64,000 bases of DNA from contig JAFQON010000006.1 in NCBI GenBank assembly GCA_017403185.1, positions 1-64,000 on the forward strand. The letters are read 5' to 3'. A program made the translations under genes and the position numbers. This DNA is from Clostridia bacterium. GTDB lineage: Bacteria > Bacillota > Clostridia > Oscillospirales > Acutalibacteraceae. Positions 17,565 to 25,419 of the stretch are shown piece by piece. The first letter of the stretch is position 1; each line of letters opens with the position of its first letter. Under the pieces are notes generated by a model. It had not been told where the DNA came from. It saw only the letters and a list, made by a program, of their open reading frames with translations, and made no database searches.

Positions 17565-18398
17565 TTACTGAGTAACAGTTCTGTCCATTCTGAACAAATC
17601 CTTGAAGAAGGAGATGATCTTCTGGAAGAAATTGCCGTCAACCTCAACAACCTCGGTATCATAGGCTTCCGTGCCGTATGTATCTCTTACGGGAGTGCCG
17701 TCAGCGTTCTTTGCTCTTACAAAAACGGTTGATTTGCCGTCGCCGACACCCTTCACCCTGCAGCTCTTGCCGTCTGCAGAAACCTCAAGCTCAACGGAGC
17801 CGCCGTCTGCAACCCATACTACGGTTGCACCCGAGGGAAGGTTGTTAGCTTCAACGGTAAGCGCAAGCTCATCGCCGTACTTGATTTTCTTTGAGCCGGG
17901 GTTATTCTTTATCTCAACCGAAGGCTCAGTTTCGGGAGGGATGAATATGCAGGCAACCTGATGAAAAAGTCTGAATTCATTGTTTGTGTATTCCTTGCTG
18001 CATATGTTGCAGGTGAAAACCTCTCTGCAAAGCTGAATGTGGTTGTTGTAGGCGTTTTCATCCTCAAAAATCTCGGAACAACCCTTATTAGCGCACATAT
18101 TGGAATTACCCTTCTGAGGGAATGCGGGCTTCATCGGGCACACGCCGACATGGTCTGCAAGAAGCACCTGCTTGCCGAATTCCGCCTCACAATAGCTGCA
18201 GATGTATGTAATTTTCTTCGTTCCGCTGGGCTTACAAACCTTTTTGTGGACTTCGTATGCCGAGTAGTTCTCAAAAATTCTTTCGCAATCCGAGCAAGCG
18301 GTGAGTGCAAACGCCGGTGCGGAGCTGATAACAATAACCATCACGGCAAGAACAACCGCAATAATTCTCTTTGTGATTTTTCTCAATTCAATCACCAT
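17565..18398 (-). CDS. exported protein with four C2HC zinc-finger-like repeats and an Ig-like domain
   Basis: About 277 aa. Residues 8-31 are a signal peptide (RIIAVVLAVMVIVISSAPAFA). Then come four cysteine/histidine repeats with almost invariant spacing: C35-x2-C38-x12-H51-x3-C55, C67-x2-C70-x12-H83-x3-C87, C102-x4-C107-x12-H120-x3-C124 and C130-x2-C133-x12-H146-x3-C150. This is the classical C2H2/C2HC finger spacing, unlike the known bacterial Ros type (C-x2-C-x9-H). Residues about 160-255 look like a bacterial Ig-like domain (KIKYGDELALTVEANNLPSGATVVWVADGG). The start is uncertain: ATG 18407, ATG 18398 or TTG 18386 (which has GGTGAT upstream). Function unknown; metal binding or surface display is inferred. 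Confidence 0.85.
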   Translation of the reverse strand: MVIELRKITKRIIAVVLAVMVIVISSAPAFALTACSDCERIFENYSAYEVHKKVCKPSGTKKITYICSYCEAEFGKQVLLADHVGVCPMKPAFPQKGNSNMCANKGCSEIFEDENAYNNHIQLCREVFTCNICSKEYTNNEFRLFHQVACIFIPPETEPSVEIKNNPGSKKIKYGDELALTVEANNLPSGATVVWVADGGSVELEVSADGKSCRVKGVGDGKSTVFVRAKNADGTPVRDTYGTEAYDTEVVEVDGNFFQKIISFFKDLFRMDRTVTQ

Positions 18399-18450
18399 TC
18401 CTTTCATTTTTCGATTATACAATATTTGCATGAATTAATCAATAACTTTT

Positions 18451-19893
18451 TTAGAAATGACCGCCTCTGATAGCAACGGTAATCTTGTCTCCTTCAAGGT
18501 ATACCCAGCCGAGCACTTCAACAACTTTATAAAGAAGTCTGTGGAAGATTTTAAAAATGGAGTTATCGTTGTGGTCATTGTCGGTTTTAACGATTGTGAG
18601 CGAATCGAGCAGCTCGCTGTTGTCGCCCCTCATTGTCTTTATCTCCAGCGAATCGCCCGAGAAATCAAGGGTTGTGTAGGTTGTGACATCATTTTTGCCG
18701 AAGCTGTAGGCAACATAGGGCAGGTTAAGCCACTCATATTCCTCAAAGCTGTTCTGGTCACAGATTGCATTGACATTGAGGTAAACCGTGCCCTTCGGGT
18801 CGGTGTAAACTCCGCCGCTTTCAGCCTTGCCGATTGTCATGCTCTGATACATGAAGTTTGAACGGCCCTGAATGTGGCTGTGACCCGTGAGAACAAGGTC
18901 AACATCGTATGTATCAAAAATGGGGCTGAACACCGCATTGAGAAGAATCTGCGTTTCTGCGCTGAAGGCACAGAATGCGGGACCGTTGAGCGCCTGGTGC
19001 ATAACTCCTATGCGCCACTTCGCATCGGGATTCTTTTCAACTGCTTCCTTAGCCATCGCCATATGGTCCGCCGCCGATGCCGAGCAGGCATCAAACACAA
19101 GATAGAGCACATCGCCGTGACGGAACCAGAAGTCTCTGTCAAGTCCTTCAAAATATTTGCCGTAGAATTCATTGGGCATATTGGTGTAGTAATTATACAT
19201 CATGCCCTTTTTGTCGTGGTTGCCGATTGCAAGAGCCATGGGAAGCTCTCTTGTGCCCTCTGCCATAAGAAGAGTCTGCCACTCAGCAGCCGTCTGACCG
19301 GTTGATGTGTTGTCGCCGGGTGATACCAGATAGCTGATATCGGGGTTTTCTTCAAGCGCCTCAGCAAGCACATTGTTCCATGTTTTGCCGTTCAGCGACT
19401 GCACCTGCGAATCCTCGGTCTGACCGCCTATCTGAATATCGCCGATAACAACAGCCTTGTGGTCGCCGAAGCCCTTTGTTTCATATTTATAAGCATCGCT
19501 CCAGCCGTTATCGGTATACCACTGATAATAATATGTTGTGTTCTCTTCAAGGCCGCTCACGGTTACTCTGCACACAAGCTGCTCATCCGTTTCAGCCTCG
19601 GTGGTTTTGCCCGTAAACTCGGTATAATCAGTCATTGCCGCATTCTTTGCAAGGCGCACCTTGGGCGTTGCGGTTGCCTTATCGGCATGCCAGCAAAGGC
19701 TTACCTCGGTTTCATCCGAGCCCACACAAAGCATGGGAAGGGTGTTTTCATCGCTCAATGATGAATAAATGCTGTCCCACTCCGCATCCGAGAGCTTCTT
19801 TGCATCAAACGCTGCATTTGACGAAACAAACGGAGCCTGAAGCAGCATAACAAGTGCCACTGTGAGTGAAAGAATTTTTAATGCTCTTTTCAT
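18451..19893 (-). CDS. secreted purple-acid-phosphatase-like metallophosphoesterase
   Basis: About 480 aa with a signal peptide (LKILSLTVALVMLLQAPFVSSNA). Residues about 50-130 form a fibronectin-like PAP N-terminal domain (VSLCWHADKATATPKVRLA, VSGLEENTTYYYQW). A calcineurin-type catalytic domain follows with VVIGDIQIGG, LVSPGDNTST, LAIGNHDKKG, VMHQALNG and LVLTGHSHIQGRS. The ATG at 19893 follows AAGGAGGT. It is the last gene of the minus-strand series after ypeB, 37 bases downstream. An exported phosphatase or nucleotidase is likely; the substrate is not known. The last 35 residues are hydrophobic and basic and might associate with the membrane. Confidence 0.88.
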   Translation of the reverse strand: MKRALKILSLTVALVMLLQAPFVSSNAAFDAKKLSDAEWDSIYSSLSDENTLPMLCVGSDETEVSLCWHADKATATPKVRLAKNAAMTDYTEFTGKTTEAETDEQLVCRVTVSGLEENTTYYYQWYTDNGWSDAYKYETKGFGDHKAVVIGDIQIGGQTEDSQVQSLNGKTWNNVLAEALEENPDISYLVSPGDNTSTGQTAAEWQTLLMAEGTRELPMALAIGNHDKKGMMYNYYTNMPNEFYGKYFEGLDRDFWFRHGDVLYLVFDACSASAADHMAMAKEAVEKNPDAKWRIGVMHQALNGPAFCAFSAETQILLNAVFSPIFDTYDVDLVLTGHSHIQGRSNFMYQSMTIGKAESGGVYTDPKGTVYLNVNAICDQNSFEEYEWLNLPYVAYSFGKNDVTTYTTLDFSGDSLEIKTMRGDNSELLDSLTIVKTDNDHNDNSIFKIFHRLLYKVVEVLGWVYLEGDKITVAIRGGHF

Positions 19894-19930
19894 TATTATT
19901 ACCTCCTTCGGTAGAGTGAAGTGATTCACT

Positions 19931-21211
19931 TTAATCACAATATACCACATCAGGCTGATTCAGTAAAGTAATTTTTTCCATTTTTAATATTTTCAAATCC
20001 GAACAATCAATATACGCCGTGAATTTTTCATCCTTCTGTGATAAAACAGCAAAGCAGCAGAGCTTTTCTCTGCCTTCAAGCTCCGCCAAGCAGACAAAAG
20101 CTTTTTCAACCGTCAGGTCTGCCGAAAATAACCCGTTCACATCGGGAGTAACGGCAGAAGCACGAATGTCGTCACGGTAATTTTTTATATATTCCGCTGC
20201 ATCAAAAAAGGTTATTTTTCCGCTTGAAAGGCAGACGGATACCGTAACGGGTGCCGTCAGCAGCACCACGCCGTTAACCTTGGGGACAAAGTGAAAATCC
20301 GCCGTAAACTCATTCATACCGCAGCCGAGAAGCTCACCTGCAGCAAAGCCCTGATTTTTGACAAAATCCTCTGCCTTCATCAGAGCATCCCGTGCCGAAT
20401 AAACGGTCTCGCCGCAGGGCTGAGGGTTCACAAGCCTGCAAAGCAAACCGCCCGATTTGCATATTTCGACCTCGGTATCACCGTGAAAAAGCGAATAAAG
20501 CTCAAAGCCGCTCTTCTGCCCGCTCTCCCGTGTGCGCCACAGAGCCTCACCGATTCCCGCAAATTCAGCCGCCTTTTTCTTAGCATATTCAAGCGGCACC
20601 GTTTCCCTGCCCTGCAAAACGGCACAGTGTCCGTATGAGGCAGATGCCGAAGCTGCCTGAGCAAAAATTTCGCCCTCTTTTCCGTTTGAATAATCGAGGT
20701 AATCCTCAAAATACGGCTTGTTTTGAGCCGAATATACGCTGCCGTGCTCCGAGAGCGAATATTTGCCGCCCATCACCGCTGACGAAAGGTCACTGAGATG
20801 ATAATAAAGCTCCTCAGCGTAGTCCGAATACTCCGATGCGGCATTGCGTGCTTCATCGCTCCCCGAAAAGCTTTGCGACAAATCATAGGCAGCGTTCAGA
20901 AAGCGGTTCAGATTCATCGTTTTCTTGCCGTCAAAGCACGCCGCACTGCCGATTGCCGCCGCAGAGCGTGCACCCACATAGCTTGCGCTGTCCGCAACCG
21001 CATCTCCCTGAGAAACGGAAAGCAGGCTGAGCCCGCCGCTGAGCTCATGCGTATATTCGCAAAGGGAATTAAGTGCCTCAAAACGCACTTTTTCAAGAGT
21101 TTTTTCGTAAGATTCCTTTGCCATGCCTGAAAATCCGCCCGCAACCGCCGCCGCAAGGCAGAGGGTGAGCAGATACGATACCGTTCTTATGAATTTCCGC
21201 CTTTTAACCAT
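19931..21211 (-). CDS. ypeB: YpeB-like spore germination protein
   Basis: In Bacillus YpeB is anchored in the spore inner membrane and is needed to stabilise the cortex-lytic enzyme SleB. This 426-aa protein has the same plan: a basic N-terminus and single membrane anchor (about residues 8-27), a long helical N-terminal domain (ESYEKTLEKVRFEALNSLCEYTHELSGGLSLLS), then PepSY-like repeats near 200-400 (YAKKKAAEFAGI, ARDALMKAEDFVKNQGF, VEKAFVCLAELEG). No intact sleB is adjacent, which differs from Bacillus. The start at 21211 lies directly after a terminator-like hairpin whose 3' arm contains its ribosome site. It follows gpmI. Confidence 0.8.
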   Translation of the reverse strand: MVKRRKFIRTVSYLLTLCLAAAVAGGFSGMAKESYEKTLEKVRFEALNSLCEYTHELSGGLSLLSVSQGDAVADSASYVGARSAAAIGSAACFDGKKTMNLNRFLNAAYDLSQSFSGSDEARNAASEYSDYAEELYYHLSDLSSAVMGGKYSLSEHGSVYSAQNKPYFEDYLDYSNGKEGEIFAQAASASASYGHCAVLQGRETVPLEYAKKKAAEFAGIGEALWRTRESGQKSGFELYSLFHGDTEVEICKSGGLLCRLVNPQPCGETVYSARDALMKAEDFVKNQGFAAGELLGCGMNEFTADFHFVPKVNGVVLLTAPVTVSVCLSSGKITFFDAAEYIKNYRDDIRASAVTPDVNGLFSADLTVEKAFVCLAELEGREKLCCFAVLSQKDEKFTAYIDCSDLKILKMEKITLLNQPDVVYCD

Positions 21212-21212
21212 G

Positions 21213-21253
21213 AAAAAATCACCCTGCTTCCACTATAAAGTGTGCAGGGTGAT
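21213..21253 (-). terminator. intrinsic terminator overlapping the ypeB ribosome-binding site
   Basis: On the minus strand ATCACCCTGC (21253-21244) pairs with GCAGGGTGAT (21227-21218) and runs straight into TTTTTT, then C and the ypeB ATG. The AGGGTGA in the 3' arm is also the only ribosome site for ypeB. Formation of the hairpin would both terminate the gpmI transcript and hide the ypeB start. Confidence 0.7.
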
Positions 21254-21276
21254 GATAATATTATACAAGGGAAAAT

Positions 21277-22797
21277 TTATTTAACAAGCAAGCTTTCGCC
21301 TGTCATCTGTGCAGGCTGTTCAATACCCATAATGTCGAGCATTGTGGGTGCGATATCACAAAGCTTGCCGCCGTTTTCCTTAAGCTTGCAGTCATGACCG
21401 ACTACAACGAAGGGAACGGGATTTGTTGTGTGAGCGGTGAAGGGTGAGCCGTCGGGCTCATACATCTTATCTGCGTTGCCGTGGTCAGCGGTGATGAGCA
21501 TTACGCCGCCCTTTGCCGAAACTGCATCGCAGATTTTACCGACACAGGTGTCAACAGCCTCAACAGCCGCAACAGCTGCATCGAAAACGCCTGTGTGACC
21601 AACCATGTCGCAGTTAGCGTAGTTGAGGACAATCGCATCGTACATATCCGACTCAATCTTTTCAAGAAGAGTATCTGTAACGATGTATGCGCTCATTTCA
21701 GGCTGCAGGTCATAGGTTGCAACATTGGGAGAATCAATAAGAATTCTGTCCTCACCCTCATAAACGGTTTCTTCGCCGCCGTTGAGGAAGAAAGTAACAT
21801 GAGCATACTTTGTGTACTCTGCAATTCTGAGCTGCTTCATGCCCTGCTTGCTGAACACTTCACCAATGGGCATATCAATTCTCTGGGGCTTGTAAGCAAC
21901 CTCAACATTGGGCATTTCCGCCTCATACTGAGTCATGCAGACATAATAAAGGTCAAGCTTCTTTTCTCTCGCAAAGCCATCAAAATCGGGGTCAACAAAA
22001 GCTCTTGTGATTTCTCTTGCTCTGTCGGGACGGAAATTGAAGAATATAACACTGTCGCCGTCTTTAACAGCCTCAGCCTTTTCGCTTACACAGGGAACGA
22101 TAAATTCGTCTGTTACATCATTTTTGTATGATTCTTCAATCATTTCACAAGCGCAGGTGAACTTAGGACCTTTAAGCTTGGTCATTGCAACATAGGTCTT
22201 TTCAACACGGTCAAACTTTCTTTCTCTGTCCATTGCATAGTAGCGGCCTTCAACGGTAGCAATTTCGCCAACACCGATTTCAGCACACTTTTTGTAAAGC
22301 TCTGCAAGGAAATCCTTGCCTGATGTGGGAGATACATCCCTGCCATCCATAAGGCAGTGAATGAACACTTTTTCTACACCGCTGCGCTTTGCAAGCTCAA
22401 GAAGTCCGTAAAGATGAGTGTTGTGGCTGTGAACGCCGCCGTCTGAAAGCAGACCCATAAGGTGGAGTGCGGAATTATTCTTTTTGCAGTTTTCCATAGC
22501 GCCCACAAGAGCTTCGTTCTCAAAAAAATCGCCGTCATTGATTGACTTTGTGATTCTTGTAAGCTCCTGATAAACAACTCTGCCTGCGCCGATATTGGTG
22601 TGACCTACCTCGCTGTTACCCATCTGACCGTCGGGCAGACCAACATCCATGCCCGATGCGCCGATATATGTCATGGGATTTTCTGCCATTATTTTATCAA
22701 GGTTAGGTGTCTTTGCAGCAACAATTGCGTTACCGTAGTCGCTGTCGTTTCTGCCAAAGCCGTCCATAATACAAAGAAGAACGGGTTTTTTGCTCAT
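21277..22797 (-). CDS. gpmI: 2,3-bisphosphoglycerate-independent phosphoglycerate mutase
   Basis: Interconverts 3- and 2-phosphoglycerate in glycolysis. About 506 aa of the alkaline-phosphatase superfamily: N-terminal LCIMDGFGRND metal site, PDGQMGNSEVGHTNIGAGRVVYQELTRI with the catalytic serine, DGRDVSPTSGKDFL, FNFRPDRAREITRA and the C-terminal metal sites NYANCDMVGHTG and ITADHGNADKM. The ATG at 22797 follows GAAAGGATTGAGC. It is the third gene of pgk-tpiA-gpmI. The gene itself lies in a run of glycolytic genes without gapA in the window. Confidence 0.97.
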   Translation of the reverse strand: MSKKPVLLCIMDGFGRNDSDYGNAIVAAKTPNLDKIMAENPMTYIGASGMDVGLPDGQMGNSEVGHTNIGAGRVVYQELTRITKSINDGDFFENEALVGAMENCKKNNSALHLMGLLSDGGVHSHNTHLYGLLELAKRSGVEKVFIHCLMDGRDVSPTSGKDFLAELYKKCAEIGVGEIATVEGRYYAMDRERKFDRVEKTYVAMTKLKGPKFTCACEMIEESYKNDVTDEFIVPCVSEKAEAVKDGDSVIFFNFRPDRAREITRAFVDPDFDGFAREKKLDLYYVCMTQYEAEMPNVEVAYKPQRIDMPIGEVFSKQGMKQLRIAEYTKYAHVTFFLNGGEETVYEGEDRILIDSPNVATYDLQPEMSAYIVTDTLLEKIESDMYDAIVLNYANCDMVGHTGVFDAAVAAVEAVDTCVGKICDAVSAKGGVMLITADHGNADKMYEPDGSPFTAHTTNPVPFVVVGHDCKLKENGGKLCDIAPTMLDIMGIEQPAQMTGESLLVK

Positions 22798-22820
22798 TTT
22801 GCTCAATCCTTTCAAAAATA

Positions 22821-22842
22821 TAGGGGTCGAAGCCGACCCCTA
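22821..22842. repeat. TAGGGGTCG hairpin between tpiA and gpmI
   Basis: Perfect 9-bp arms TAGGGGTCG / CGACCCCTA with a 4-nt loop. It is not followed by a T-run on the minus strand within 10 bases, so it may act as an mRNA stabiliser or be one of the window's dispersed GTAGGGGC-type repeats. Confidence 0.5.
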
Positions 22843-22852
22843 TGGAACATTT

Positions 22853-23620
22853 TTATTTTGAAGCTGCCGCAACAATTGCCGCAAACTTCTCTGCAACGAG
22901 TGATGCGCCGCCGATAAGACCGCCGTCAACATCATACTGAGCAAGAAGCTCTGCTGCGTTTGCATCGTTCATTGAGCCGCCGTACTGAATAACAAACTTG
23001 TCAGCTGCATCCTTTGTGTAAAGTTCTGCAATAAGAGCGCGGATAACAGCGCAAACTTCGTTTGCCTGCTCGGGAGTAGCGGTAAGACCTGTGCCGATAG
23101 CCCACACGGGCTCATAAGCAATGATGATATTTGCAAGCTCAGCCTCCGATACGCCTGAAAGAGCAACCTTTGTCTGCATTCTTACAACCTCTGCTGTGAT
23201 GCCGAGCTCCCTCTCCTTGAGAACTTCGCCAACGCAAAGGATAACCTTAAGACCTGCGTTAAGAGCTGCTCTTACTCTGTCACGGACTGTTTCGTCTGTT
23301 TCGCCGAAATACTGACGGCGCTCTGAGTGGCCGATGATAACATAGGGAACACCTGCAGCCTTGAGCATTTCTGCCGAAACCTCGCCTGTGAATGCGCCTT
23401 TTTCTGCCCAGTGGCAGTTTTCGGCACCGATTTTGATGTTTGAGCCTGCTGCAGCTTCCATTGCTGCGTAAAGGTCGATATAGGGAGCGCAGATAACAAC
23501 ATCACAGTCTGCATCTGCAACAAGAGGCTTCATAGCTTCAATGAGAGCCTTTGTCTGCTCGGGATTGTTGTTCATTTTCCAGTTACCTGCAATAACAGGT
23601 CTGCGGAGTGATTTATCCAT
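22853..23620 (-). CDS. tpiA: triosephosphate isomerase
   Basis: Interconverts dihydroxyacetone phosphate and glyceraldehyde 3-phosphate. 255 aa, full length. The catalytic signatures are present: AGNWKMN (lysine), IIGHSERRQYFGE (histidine), IAYEPVWAIGTG (glutamate), and YGGSMNDANAAEL with VDGGLIGGASL for phosphate binding. The start at 23620 has GGAAGGAATTG upstream. It lies between pgk and gpmI. Confidence 0.98.
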   Translation of the reverse strand: MDKSLRRPVIAGNWKMNNNPEQTKALIEAMKPLVADADCDVVICAPYIDLYAAMEAAAGSNIKIGAENCHWAEKGAFTGEVSAEMLKAAGVPYVIIGHSERRQYFGETDETVRDRVRAALNAGLKVILCVGEVLKERELGITAEVVRMQTKVALSGVSEAELANIIIAYEPVWAIGTGLTATPEQANEVCAVIRALIAELYTKDAADKFVIQYGGSMNDANAAELLAQYDVDGGLIGGASLVAEKFAAIVAAASK

Positions 23621-23690
23621 TGTATTTCAATTCCTTCCGATTATATTTGTAGATTAACATTAGCAAAATTTTATCACAAATGATAACGGG

Positions 23691-23772
23691 ATTTTTGATG
23701 AGATTTGGCTTTCGCAGTGAGCGTAGCGTATCAGGATACGTGAGCGAACGAGAAAGTCAAAGGTCGCAAAAA
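23691..23772. repeat. imperfect long palindrome downstream of pgk
   Basis: A stretch bounded by ATTTTTG and CAAAAAT holds GGCTTTC ... GAAAGTC and a central CGTATC-AG-GATACG, with GTGAGCG on both sides. It abuts the pgk stop. It may fold into a long stem that separates pgk from tpiA expression, or be a degenerate mobile repeat. It has no clear T-run. Confidence 0.45.
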
Positions 23773-24984
23773 TTACTTATCATTTACTGCTTCGATGCCG
23801 GGAAGGGCCTTACCCTCAAGGAATTCGAGTGAAGCGCCGCCGCCTGTTGAGATGTGAGTCATCTTGTCGCCGAAGCCGAGGGTGTTAACTGCAGCTGCTG
23901 AGTCGCCGCCGCCGATGATTGTAACTGCATCTGTTTCTGCAAGAGCCTTTGCAACTGAAATTGTGCCCGCTGCAAGAGTGGGGTTCTCAAAAACACCCAT
24001 GGGTCCGTTCCAAACAACGGTCTTTGCGCTCTTAACTGCATCTGCATAGAGCTCTGCGGTCTTGGGTCCGATATCAAGGCCTTCAACATCTGCAGGGATA
24101 GCATCTGCTGCGTAAACTGCTGTGTCAATGGGAGCATCAATGGGGTTGGGGAAGCCTGCTGCTGTAACAACATCAACGGGAAGAAGAATCTTAACGCCCT
24201 TTGCTTCAGCCTTTGCAAGCATATCCTTGCAGTAGTCAATCTTGCTTTCATCAAGGAGTGAGTTGCCTACGCCGTAGCCCTTAGCTGCAAGGAAGGTGTA
24301 AGCCATACCGCCGCCGATGATGAGTGTGTCTGCTTTATTGAGAAGGTTTTCGATAACATTGAGCTTATCTGCAACCTTAGCGCCGCCGAGGATTGTAACG
24401 AAGGGTCTTTCGGGGTCTTCAACAGCATTGCCGAGATACTTGAGCTCCTTGCCCATAAGATAACCTACAGCTGCTTCTTCAACATAAGCTGTTACGCCTA
24501 CTGTTGAGCAGTGTGCTCTGTGAGCTGCACCGAAGGCATCGTTTACATACATTTCGCAAAGGCTTGCAAGGTCCTTTGAGAATGCTTCGCCGTTCTTTGT
24601 TTCTTCTGCACGGAAACGGGTGTTCTCAAGAAGAACAACATCGCCGTCGTTCATAGCTGCAACTGCTGCCTTTGCGTTTTCGCCTACAACTGTGTCGTCA
24701 GCTGCAAAAACAACTTCCTTGCCGAGCTTTTCGCTGAGTCTCTTTGCAACGGGAGCAAGCGAGAACTTTGCTTCGGGGCCGTTCTTGGGCTTGCCGAGAT
24801 GTGAGCAAAGGATAACCTTTGCGCCGTCATTTATAAGCTTCTGAATTGTGGGAAGAGCAGCGTTGATTCTGTTTTCGTCTGTGATAACGCCTTCCTTGAG
24901 AGGCACATTGAAATCGCAGCGAACAAGCACCTTCTTGCCCTTTGCATTAATGTCGTCAACTGTTTTTTTGTTAAGTAAGCTCAT
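23773..24984 (-). CDS. pgk: phosphoglycerate kinase
   Basis: Transfers phosphate from 1,3-bisphosphoglycerate to ADP. About 403 aa with [75 protein letters not shown] and [15 protein letters not shown] in the expected order. The ATG at 24984 follows GAAAGGATTGAAA, nearly identical to the gpmI ribosome region. It is the first gene of the pgk-tpiA-gpmI series, with 152 bases to tpiA containing a long imperfect palindrome. Confidence 0.98.
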   Translation of the reverse strand: MSLLNKKTVDDINAKGKKVLVRCDFNVPLKEGVITDENRINAALPTIQKLINDGAKVILCSHLGKPKNGPEAKFSLAPVAKRLSEKLGKEVVFAADDTVVGENAKAAVAAMNDGDVVLLENTRFRAEETKNGEAFSKDLASLCEMYVNDAFGAAHRAHCSTVGVTAYVEEAAVGYLMGKELKYLGNAVEDPERPFVTILGGAKVADKLNVIENLLNKADTLIIGGGMAYTFLAAKGYGVGNSLLDESKIDYCKDMLAKAEAKGVKILLPVDVVTAAGFPNPIDAPIDTAVYAADAIPADVEGLDIGPKTAELYADAVKSAKTVVWNGPMGVFENPTLAAGTISVAKALAETDAVTIIGGGDSAAAVNTLGFGDKMTHISTGGGASLEFLEGKALPGIEAVNDK

Positions 24985-25120
24985 TTTTTTCAATCCTTTC
25001 GAAATTTTTGTTGGAACATACTTTACCAATTATTTATTTTATAATATTATGTCAAATATTTCAAGTATTATTTATCGGCAAAACGCCGAATATAATGCGG
25101 TTTTAACGCTAATTTTCATC

Positions 25121-25149
25121 TTGACTTTACAACAGATTTTTGGTAGAAT
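25121..25149 (+). promoter_or_regulatory. sigma-A promoter of tRNA-Arg
   Basis: TTGACT (25121-25126), 17-nt spacer, TAGAAT (25144-25149), 27 bases ahead of the tRNA. Confidence 0.8.
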
Positions 25150-25176
25150 GTGTGAGTTGAACAAAACTTGATATTT

Positions 25177-25251
25177 GCCTCCTTAGTTAAATGGATATAA
25201 CAGGCCCCTCCTAAGGGTCAGTTGTGAGTTCGATTCTCGCAGGGGGTGCCA
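25177..25251 (+). tRNA. tRNA-Arg (anticodon CCT)
   Basis: The 75 bases fold as a complete tRNA. Acceptor arms GCCTCCT / AGGGGGT, D stem GTTA / TAAC, anticodon stem GGCCC / GGGTC with loop CTCCTAA (anticodon CCT, reading AGG), and T stem GTGAG / CTCGC with loop TTCGATT. A G discriminator and an encoded CCA follow. It has its own promoter and terminator. Confidence 0.95.
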
Positions 25252-25253
25252 CG

Positions 25254-25280
25254 CTCCGATGTTTTTTCATCGGAGTTTTT
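25254..25280 (+). terminator. intrinsic terminator of tRNA-Arg
   Basis: Perfect CTCCGATG / CATCGGAG arms with a T6 loop, followed by TTTTT. Confidence 0.92.
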
Positions 25281-25419
25281 GTTAATGGATATAAGAACCT
25301 GATGCTGTCGCATCAGAACCTTGTTGCTCGCTCGTTTGGGCGGAACAGAAGGTGTTATTGGTAAACTGAAGAAGTTTTGCGGATACAAGCTTGAAGGCTG
25401 TTTGAAAGGATGATATAAA

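Noticed and set aside
18457-19305. Long open frames on the plus strand opposite the PAP-like phosphoesterase
   Set aside because: They mirror the codon pattern of the real gene and lack ribosome sites.
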